A stretch of 13,759 nucleotides of DNA from CAWVWF01 sp963933885 (GTDB taxonomy: Bacteria; Bacteroidota; Bacteroidia; Flavobacteriales_C; GCA-002722245), in assembly GCA_963933885.1 (NCBI GenBank), contig CAWVWF010000089.1, forward strand, positions 1-13,759. The letters are read 5' to 3'. Positions 8,546 through 13,759 of this stretch are shown piece by piece; the stretch's first letter is position 1; each line of letters begins with the position of its first letter. The position numbers and the translations under genes were made by a program. The notes under the pieces were generated by a model. The model saw only the letters and a program-made list of their open reading frames with translations. It ran no database searches and had not been told where the DNA came from.

Positions 8546-8742
8546 TTCGTCTTATTGTTTTCACAAAACTTATTATTTTGCGTAAGCCAACTTATGAACA
8601 ATTTTTGAGATAAAAAACCTTTATTGTATAGGGTTATTAAGGATCGATTGTGAATTTATTAACAAACAATCATTTTTTTTATCTTCTTACACCAACTATC
8701 TTCAGGATAGAAAAGAAACGTTTTATAAAAAACCCATTTTAT

Positions 8743-8955
8743 ATGCCTACTTTATATACACAAGAAGAAATTCAAGAAAACTTAACCAACCTTCTGAATA
8801 AGAGAGATTTGGTACAGAGTAAAAGAGTTGCTTTATTGAAAAAGCATACAAGTAAAAACGGTCCTACTGAAAAGCAACGTGCAGATAAAACTAGCCTTGA
8901 CCAGCTTGATTTAGAGATCGAGAACTGGGAAAGAAGGTTAGAAAACTTATTCTAG
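8743..8955 (+). CDS. Small hypothetical protein, helical and charged
   Basis: I do not recognise this 70-residue protein. It is rich in Lys, Glu, Asn and Leu, with a heptad-like pattern suggesting a helical hairpin or coiled coil: a first helix TQEEIQENLTNLLNKRDLV and a last one LDQLDLEIENWERRLENLF. There is no signal peptide, Cys or membrane segment. The reading frame is open upstream to a GTG at 8650 (101 residues), but that extension is Phe-rich and unlike the rest, so ATG 8743 is preferred. The coding character of the C-terminal part looks real, but a gene this short needs homologues to confirm it. It converges on the FAD oxidoreductase, and the two stop codons share CTAG at 8952-8955. 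Confidence 0.65.
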   Translation: MPTLYTQEEIQENLTNLLNKRDLVQSKRVALLKKHTSKNGPTEKQRADKTSLDQLDLEIENWERRLENLF

Positions 8956-10010
8956 CCTAAAAAATATTTCTTAAAACATCGATCGATAGCAACTTCTGGA
9001 TGAATTTCAGACTTTCCTTCTAGCGCATCACAAAATTCACCTATTAATAAAGGCGCTAAGAAAACACCCTTTGATCCAAGACCATTAAAAACGTATAAGT
9101 TTTTAAATGTTGGATGAGCACCCATTATCGCTCTTCTATCATGAGTAGCTGGTCTAATCCCGGATCGTTGATCAATAATTTCATACTTACAATCAGTAAT
9201 CTTCTCAAACTTCTCTATAATTTCTAAACGAGCTTCTTCTGAAGGTTCCCAAGTTTTATCTTTCCAATGGTATGTTGCTCCTACTTTATAAGTATCATTT
9301 CCAATTGGTAAAATAAATATGTTCTTCTTTCTTATTGTATCAACTTTAAGATCAGCAGATTTTATCGTTAGTACATCTCCTTTAACTGGGCGAAATGGCA
9401 ACCAATTAAACCAAGGATTATTAATGATGTAAGTTCCTTCTGAGAAAATCACTTTCTGAGCTTCCCATTGTTTATACACAGAACAAGTATTCTTTACTTC
9501 AAGAGATTCATAATCGAAATCCTCTTCAATTAAATTTCCTTCTTCTTTAAAGAAGTTTCTCAATTCAGTTACAAAATGAGGTAAATCTAATCTTCCTGTT
9601 TGCTTAACAATTCCTGCAAAACGAGTTTCTCCTTTGATGTTTACTTCATGAGTTTCCTCAGCTAAGAAATCTTTAGAAACGTCACTTTTGGCTTTTTCTT
9701 CCCAAAAGCTCTTTTCTTGATCGTTCGCTAAAACTTTTTCCACCTTTATTTTACCATACATTGAAGTACCAAATTTGGCATCAATCTCATGATAAACTAG
9801 ATCCATTTTATCAATCATCTCTTGCGCTCGCCAAGTTGGCGTCATCGTTCTAAACGAAACTGGATTCCAGGTTCCTGCTGCAACGCTTGACGATGCGGGT
9901 TTATCGTTACTGAAAATAATAAAAGAAGTTGCTCTTTTATGAAGTTCCCAAGCTAATAATAAACCTGCTAAACCTCCTCCGACAATAATGTGCTCAATTT
10001 TTGATTCCAT
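8952..10010 (-). CDS. FAD-dependent oxidoreductase, DAO (D-amino acid oxidase/glycine oxidase-like) family
   Basis: This 352-residue flavoprotein has an N-terminal Rossmann motif IIVGGGLAG (8-16) with an acidic/helical continuation. SSSVAAGTWNP (40-50) fits the second FAD-contact region of DAO proteins. The C-terminal FAD block is SGIRPATHDRR (283-293), followed by GLGSKGV (310-316), which closes the flavin site. The family oxidises amines or amino acids such as glycine, D-amino acids or sarcosine; the substrate here is not clear. There is no signal peptide or membrane anchor. No thiamine genes are nearby, so a ThiO role is not supported by context. The start is the first ATG after a 125-bp divergent gap shared with the PBP4-like gene. 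Confidence 0.85.
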   Translation of the reverse strand: MESKIEHIIVGGGLAGLLLAWELHKRATSFIIFSNDKPASSSVAAGTWNPVSFRTMTPTWRAQEMIDKMDLVYHEIDAKFGTSMYGKIKVEKVLANDQEKSFWEEKAKSDVSKDFLAEETHEVNIKGETRFAGIVKQTGRLDLPHFVTELRNFFKEEGNLIEEDFDYESLEVKNTCSVYKQWEAQKVIFSEGTYIINNPWFNWLPFRPVKGDVLTIKSADLKVDTIRKKNIFILPIGNDTYKVGATYHWKDKTWEPSEEARLEIIEKFEKITDCKYEIIDQRSGIRPATHDRRAIMGAHPTFKNLYVFNGLGSKGVFLAPLLIGEFCDALEGKSEIHPEVAIDRCFKKYFLG

Positions 10011-10135
10011 AGAAATGTGTTAACAAAATTACAACGCTTTTATGAATCATATTCTTAAAATTTGTTTTTTTATGATCCGTAACAATATTATTCTAAAATT
10101 AATTCCGAATATCAACCCATTCCAATACTTATATC

Positions 10136-11533
10136 ATGAAAAAAGCTCTCTTTATTCTACCAATTATTTTACTATCATTCATTATTGCTCCACTTGATTT
10201 TGTATCACAATGGAAAAATGATGTAGAATTAAAACCGGCTACATTCGGATTCGCTTTTTATGATTTGGATAGTGGGAATTATATCATAGAACACAATAAA
10301 GAAAAAGTACTTTCAGCTGCTTCAACTCAAAAACTTTTCAGCACTGCCATTGCGTTAAAAACGATGGGACCTGATCATCAATTCGCATCAACAATTTCAT
10401 ACAGTGGAAGAATTCAAGAAAACACTCTAAGAGGAAGTATCTGTATATTCCCAAACAAAAATCCATGTTTAGGTAGTAAGCGATTTGGAAAAAATGTTGA
10501 TGATATCGTTGAAAAGATTGATATGTTTTTAAAGAGTAAAGGCATTAAGTTTTTAACTGGAATTCAGGTTATAGATCCTACTTATGAAACGGAAACACTT
10601 CCTAGAACTTGGGTGTGGGAGGACATCGGTAATTACTATGGTGCAAATCCAACTGGAACAATCCTAAATGAAAACATCATTGAACTTCATTTCAAATCAG
10701 GAGCAATTGGTACTCCGGTAACACTTTTAAAAACTGTTCCTGAAATGCCATGGTTAAAGTTTAACAATCGTGTTATAAGCTCTAAAGTTAAAAAAGACAT
10801 GGCTTATGTTTTTAGTGAACCAAATAGTAGATTTTTAACAATTGAAGGAACTATCCCTGCCAATAAAGCAAGTTTCAAAGTAAAAGCTAGTCTACCAAAT
10901 CCGCAGAAAACGCTGGCTTACCAAGTACACACTAGATTAAAAGCAAAAGGATATTCTTTAAGTGGTAAATATAAAGTTAGACAGGTTACCAAAAAGCAAA
11001 CGCATGTAATCACAACAGTTACAAGTGTTCCCGTAATCAACATCATTAATAAAACAAACAAAAAGAGTGTGAATATTCTTGCAGAGAATTTACTTGAGAA
11101 CAGTTATGATTATTCCGGAGATAAAACTGGAAAGCTAAAGTGGGCAAAAAGCTACTTAAAAAATACTTTAAAAATTAATACTGATGGAATGATCCTTAAG
11201 GACGGAAGTGGACTTTCAAGATTTAATGCCATCTCTCCTGAACAACTTGTTCAAGTATTAACGAAGATGAAGAATTCCAAACCTTTTTATGAATCCTTAC
11301 CAATCGCAGGAGAATCAGGAACTTTAAAAAGCTTCTTAGTCAACTCATGGGCTAAAGGAAACTTACATGCAAAGAGTGGTTCTATGAAGGGGGTTAGAAG
11401 TTATGCTGGTTATGTAAAAACTAAATCAGGGAAAAACATTGCTTTTGCAATTATTATAAATAATGCCAACTGCTCACAAGGGAAAACCAAACGTAAGATT
11501 GAAGCATTATTAGATCATGTAAGTAATCTTTAA
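10136..11533 (+). CDS. dacB: D-alanyl-D-alanine carboxypeptidase/endopeptidase (PBP4, peptidase S13)
   Basis: This periplasmic penicillin-binding protein trims D-Ala from, or cleaves cross-links in, peptidoglycan. The 465 residues begin with a hydrophobic signal peptide (MKKALFILPIILLSFIIAP). The three active-site motifs are present: S63-T-Q-K66 (SxxK) in LSAASTQKLF, S311-V-N313 (SxN) in SVNILAENLL, and K413-S-G415 in HAKSGSMKGV. The last is the KSG form of the KTG motif. The long stretch between the first two motifs is the insert typical of class C PBP4 enzymes. YAGYVKTKSGK follows the third motif, as usual for the family. The ABC ATPase gene starts 51 bases downstream with no clear terminator between, so co-transcription is possible but not shown. 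Confidence 0.92.
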   Translation: MKKALFILPIILLSFIIAPLDFVSQWKNDVELKPATFGFAFYDLDSGNYIIEHNKEKVLSAASTQKLFSTAIALKTMGPDHQFASTISYSGRIQENTLRGSICIFPNKNPCLGSKRFGKNVDDIVEKIDMFLKSKGIKFLTGIQVIDPTYETETLPRTWVWEDIGNYYGANPTGTILNENIIELHFKSGAIGTPVTLLKTVPEMPWLKFNNRVISSKVKKDMAYVFSEPNSRFLTIEGTIPANKASFKVKASLPNPQKTLAYQVHTRLKAKGYSLSGKYKVRQVTKKQTHVITTVTSVPVINIINKTNKKSVNILAENLLENSYDYSGDKTGKLKWAKSYLKNTLKINTDGMILKDGSGLSRFNAISPEQLVQVLTKMKNSKPFYESLPIAGESGTLKSFLVNSWAKGNLHAKSGSMKGVRSYAGYVKTKSGKNIAFAIIINNANCSQGKTKRKIEALLDHVSNL

Positions 11534-11584
11534 GAAAGAAGGAACAACACTTTAACTTGTCTTTTTTAATTAACTTTATTCCCT

Positions 11585-13342
11585 ATGGAAAACCCGATTC
11601 TTGAAATTAAAAACTTAGTTACCAGTTTCCAGTCATCTGATAAAACAATCAAGGCTGTTAATGATGTAAGTTTTACACTTCATAAAAACGAAATCATTGG
11701 TATTGTTGGAGAATCAGGATCGGGAAAATCAGTTACGAGTTTAAGTATTATGGGGTTAATCCCCAATCCTCCTGGAGAGATTACTGGTGGTGAAATTCTA
11801 TTAACTAAATCTACTGGCGAAGTTGTAAATACAGTTGGATTAGATCAAAAGGAATTACAAAAAATTAGAGGAAAGGAAGTGAGCATGATCTTCCAGGAAC
11901 CAATGACTTCTTTAAATCCTGTTTTCACTTGTGGAGATCAGGTCATAGAAACCATATTATTACACCAAGACATATCAAAAAAAGACGCTAAAGCTTTAAC
12001 AATTGAACTCTTTAAAAAAGTTGAATTACCTAGGCCAGAAGACATATATAACCAATACCCTCATCAACTTTCAGGTGGACAAAAACAACGTGTAATGATT
12101 GCTATGGCGATTAGTTGTAATCCTACTATTTTAATTGCAGATGAACCCACTACGGCTTTGGATGTAACAGTTCAAAAGACGATTTTAAAATTGTTAAAGG
12201 ACATCCAGAATGAAACAGAGATGGGTATTTTATTCATTACGCATGATTTAGGTGTAATTGCAGAAATTGCAGATCGAATTGTAGTAATGTACAAAGGAAA
12301 AGTTGTTGAAGAAGGATTGGTTAAAGACATTTTCAAGAACCCACAACACCCATATACAAAAGGACTTTTAGCTTGTCGACCACCTTTAAATGCAAGATAT
12401 ACTAAACTTCCAACTGTTCCAGATTTCATGAATATTGGAGAAGATGGAAACGTTTCTGAAAACTCTATTTCTGTAGAAGACTTTATTAAAACGATTGCAG
12501 TATCTCCTGAAAAAAGGATTTCTGATCATGAGCAATTGTATGCTCAAAATCCAATTCTTCAAATAAAAAATCTAAAAACATATTTCCCATTAAAGACTAA
12601 CTTCTTTGGTAAAACTACCGAATGGGTTAAAGCTGTTGATGGGATTAGCTTTGATGTATTCCCTGGTGAAAACTTAGGATTAATTGGTGAATCTGGTTGT
12701 GGTAAAACAACAACAGGAAGAACTATTTTACAGTTAAACAAAGCCAAAGAAGGTGAGATAATATATAAAGGAAAGGATGTCGTTAAAATGAACAAGCAGG
12801 AACTTTTAGAGTTCCGTAAAGAGGTTCAAATTATTTTCCAAGATCCTTATTCTTCTCTTAATCCAAGAAAAACTATTGGTAACGCCATAATGGAACCAAT
12901 GGAAGTTCACAAGGTTTATGCAACTGAAAAAGAGAGAAAGGAAAAAGCAATAGAGTTATTAGAAAAGGTAAACCTATCGGCTGAGCATTTTAATAGATAC
13001 CCTCACGAATTTAGTGGAGGACAGCGTCAAAGGATTTGTATTGCCAGAACTCTAGCAATGAAGCCTAAGTTCATTATCTGCGATGAAAGCGTAAGTGCCC
13101 TTGATGTTTCTGTACAAGCTCAAGTTTTAAATTTGTTAAATGAGTTAAAACAAGATTATGGTTTAACATACATTTTCATCTCTCACGATTTATCAGTTAT
13201 CAAATATATGTGTGACAGGATGATTGTAATGAATAAGAAGGGTCAGATTGAACGATATGGTGAATGTGATGCTATTTATAACGATCCACAAACGGAGTAC
13301 ACAAGAAGCTTAATAGAGGCTATTCCTAAAGTTGGGGTGTAA
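11585..13342 (+). CDS. Fused two-domain ABC transporter ATPase, Dpp/Opp (oligopeptide) type
   Basis: This cytoplasmic protein of 585 residues carries two ATPase domains of the DppD and DppF kind in one chain, as in YejF and GsiA, and would power a peptide or nickel-type importer. Domain 1: Walker A GESGSGKS (42-49), signature LSGGQ (162-166), Walker B ADEP with D186/E187. Domain 2: Walker A GESGCGKT (368-375), signature FSGGQ (476-480), Walker B CDES with D500/E501. Each domain is followed by the short oligopeptide-transporter extension (NPQHPYTKGLL and DPQTEYTRSLI). Both sites look catalytically intact; Ser502 replaces the usual Pro after Walker B in domain 2. No permease or binding-protein gene is within view, so its partners must lie elsewhere. 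Confidence 0.94.
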   Translation: MENPILEIKNLVTSFQSSDKTIKAVNDVSFTLHKNEIIGIVGESGSGKSVTSLSIMGLIPNPPGEITGGEILLTKSTGEVVNTVGLDQKELQKIRGKEVSMIFQEPMTSLNPVFTCGDQVIETILLHQDISKKDAKALTIELFKKVELPRPEDIYNQYPHQLSGGQKQRVMIAMAISCNPTILIADEPTTALDVTVQKTILKLLKDIQNETEMGILFITHDLGVIAEIADRIVVMYKGKVVEEGLVKDIFKNPQHPYTKGLLACRPPLNARYTKLPTVPDFMNIGEDGNVSENSISVEDFIKTIAVSPEKRISDHEQLYAQNPILQIKNLKTYFPLKTNFFGKTTEWVKAVDGISFDVFPGENLGLIGESGCGKTTTGRTILQLNKAKEGEIIYKGKDVVKMNKQELLEFRKEVQIIFQDPYSSLNPRKTIGNAIMEPMEVHKVYATEKERKEKAIELLEKVNLSAEHFNRYPHEFSGGQRQRICIARTLAMKPKFIICDESVSALDVSVQAQVLNLLNELKQDYGLTYIFISHDLSVIKYMCDRMIVMNKKGQIERYGECDAIYNDPQTEYTRSLIEAIPKVGV

Positions 13343-13401
13343 CCATAACGCCTAGCCCTTCGACTCCGCTCAGGGTGACAAAAAAACATTATTACAATGT
13401 G

Positions 13402-13427
13402 GTTGTATGGTCGTGTTGTATGGTCGT
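13402..13427. repeat. 13-nt tandem duplication
   Basis: GTTGTATGGTCGT occurs twice, exactly and back to back (13402-13414 and 13415-13427), and the first bases of a third copy follow. It lies inside the inverted-repeat element, just before the TTN tract, and is best explained by replication slippage. Confidence 0.85.
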
Positions 13428-13450
13428 GTTGGCTGTGGTGATAGCGGTAG

Positions 13451-13606
13451 TTATTATTATTGTTGTTCTTGTTGTTGTTATTATTGTTGTTGTTCTTGTT
13501 GTTGTTGTTCTTGTTGTTCTTGTTGTTGTTATTATTGTTGTTGTTCTTGTTGTTGTTATTATTGTTGTTCTTGTTGTTGTTGTTGTTGTTGTTCTTGTTG
13601 TTGTTG
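13451..13606. repeat. TTN trinucleotide microsatellite, 52 triplets
   Basis: All 52 consecutive triplets are TTG, TTA or TTC, with no TTT and no other base in the first two positions. TTG predominates, and TTC recurs every few triplets. A higher-order pattern (TTC, three TTG, two TTA, then two or three TTG) appears three times. The strand bias is extreme: the plus strand is almost free of A and C outside TTA and TTC. It is expected to be slippage-prone and variable in length between strains. Confidence 0.95.
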
Positions 13607-13664
13607 AGAGTTACATTGTCACCCTGAGCGGAGTCGAAGGGCTGAGCGCTCTGAATAACAAATC

Positions 13665-13759
13665 TTATTTCAAACCAAAATACACTTTAACCTTATCAGC
13701 CAATACATTACTCAACTTAAAATGCGATTCATGTGTCCACCCCGCAATATGAGGAGATA
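13665..13759 (-). CDS. D-2-hydroxyacid dehydrogenase (SerA-like), C-terminal fragment cut by the window edge
   Basis: Only the last 30 codons are inside the window, read from the right edge to TAA at 13665-13667. The peptide begins SPHIAGWTHES and ends with KVYFGLK. The PHIAGWT block is the conserved catalytic-His segment at the end of the NAD-binding domain of D-isomer-specific 2-hydroxyacid dehydrogenases, the family of phosphoglycerate dehydrogenase and phosphonate, glycerate and lactate dehydrogenases. The helix after it and the abrupt end suit a short form without an ACT domain. The exact substrate cannot be judged from this fragment. The stop lies 21 bases from the inverted-repeat element, and the gene converges on the ABC ATPase gene. 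Confidence 0.75.
   Translation of the reverse strand, partial: SPHIAGWTHESHFKLSNVLADKVKVYFGLK

Larger units (their letters stand above)
13354..13643. repeat. 290-bp element bounded by a perfect 27-bp inverted repeat
   Basis: The 27 bases at 13354-13380 (starting AGCCCTTCGACTCCG) are exactly the reverse complement of 13617-13643, with 236 bases between. The arm resembles a short sequence I remember as dispersed through many Bacteroidota and other bacterial genomes; that is memory, not a search. There is no transposase and no obvious target-site duplication, so a MITE-like or palindromic dispersed repeat is more likely than an IS. It occupies nearly all of the gap between the ABC gene and the converging dehydrogenase, 11 and 21 bases from their stops. 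Transcribed from either side, the arms could pair as a long stem. A 125-residue Val-rich ORF across it is a translated repeat and is not called. Confidence 0.9.

Noticed and set aside
8650..8742. N-terminal extension of the small ORF from GTG 8650
   Set aside because: The added 31 residues are Phe/Ile-rich and unlike the charged remainder, and an ATG is available at 8743.
10024..10031. TAATTTTG on the minus strand as a promoter -7 box of the FAD oxidoreductase
   Set aside because: It matches TAnnTTTG but has no TTG 17-23 bases upstream and leaves a leader of only about 13 bases; a chance match is likely in AT-rich DNA.
13082..13090. Asp-Glu-Ser instead of Asp-Glu-Pro after Walker B of the second ATPase domain as a catalytic defect
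   Set aside because: The catalytic Glu501 is intact and the residue after it tolerates change in this family.
13375..13752. 125 aa Val/Leu-rich ORF resembling a membrane protein
   Set aside because: Its hydrophobic stretch is a TTN microsatellite read in the GTT/ATT frame, it crosses both arms of the inverted repeat, and it overlaps the real minus-strand dehydrogenase end.

Overview
The window reads as chromosomal DNA from a member of the Bacteroidota, most likely Flavobacteriales. The reasons are low GC, a nadB promoter candidate matching the Bacteroidota/Flavobacterium pattern (TTG, about 20 nt, TAnnTTTG), little use of Shine-Dalgarno sites, and a gene set typical of this phylum (M28 peptidase, zinc-ribbon methyltransferase, oligopeptidase B, PBP4-type carboxypeptidase, fused Dpp-type ATPase). 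The lineage is an inference from composition and gene content. No phage, plasmid, IS transposase, CRISPR, tRNA or rRNA was seen.

Layout, left to right. (1) 1-654 is a 224-bp tandem repeat array that probably continues left of the window. (2) On the minus strand are nadB (L-aspartate oxidase) and, upstream of it, a stand-alone adenylation enzyme. (3) Divergent from that, on the plus strand, an exported M28 metallopeptidase and a zinc-ribbon SAM methyltransferase overlap by one base and look like an operon. (4) 5918-6505 is a second, unrelated 190-bp tandem array, rich in hairpins. (5) The minus-strand ptrB (oligopeptidase B) has a complete catalytic triad. (6) A short plus-strand hypothetical ORF converges on a minus-strand FAD oxidoreductase; their two stop codons share one CTAG. 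(7) On the plus strand are a PBP4-like D-Ala-D-Ala carboxypeptidase and a fused two-ATPase Dpp/Opp-type ABC protein. (8) A 27-bp perfect inverted repeat encloses a 52-triplet TTN microsatellite. (9) The last 95 bases encode the C-terminus of a minus-strand D-2-hydroxyacid dehydrogenase (SerA-like) that runs off the window.

Functionally this is mostly housekeeping: NAD synthesis, peptide breakdown (M28 peptidase, oligopeptidase B), peptidoglycan trimming, and ATPases of a peptide importer whose permease and binding-protein genes are not here. The genes do not form one pathway.

The unusual content is non-coding. Three different repeat families fill three gene-3' regions, each starting or ending within about 25 bases of the neighbouring stop codons. 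I found no convincing new protein system. The repeats and the orphan amino-acid-type adenylation enzyme are the parts worth a second look.
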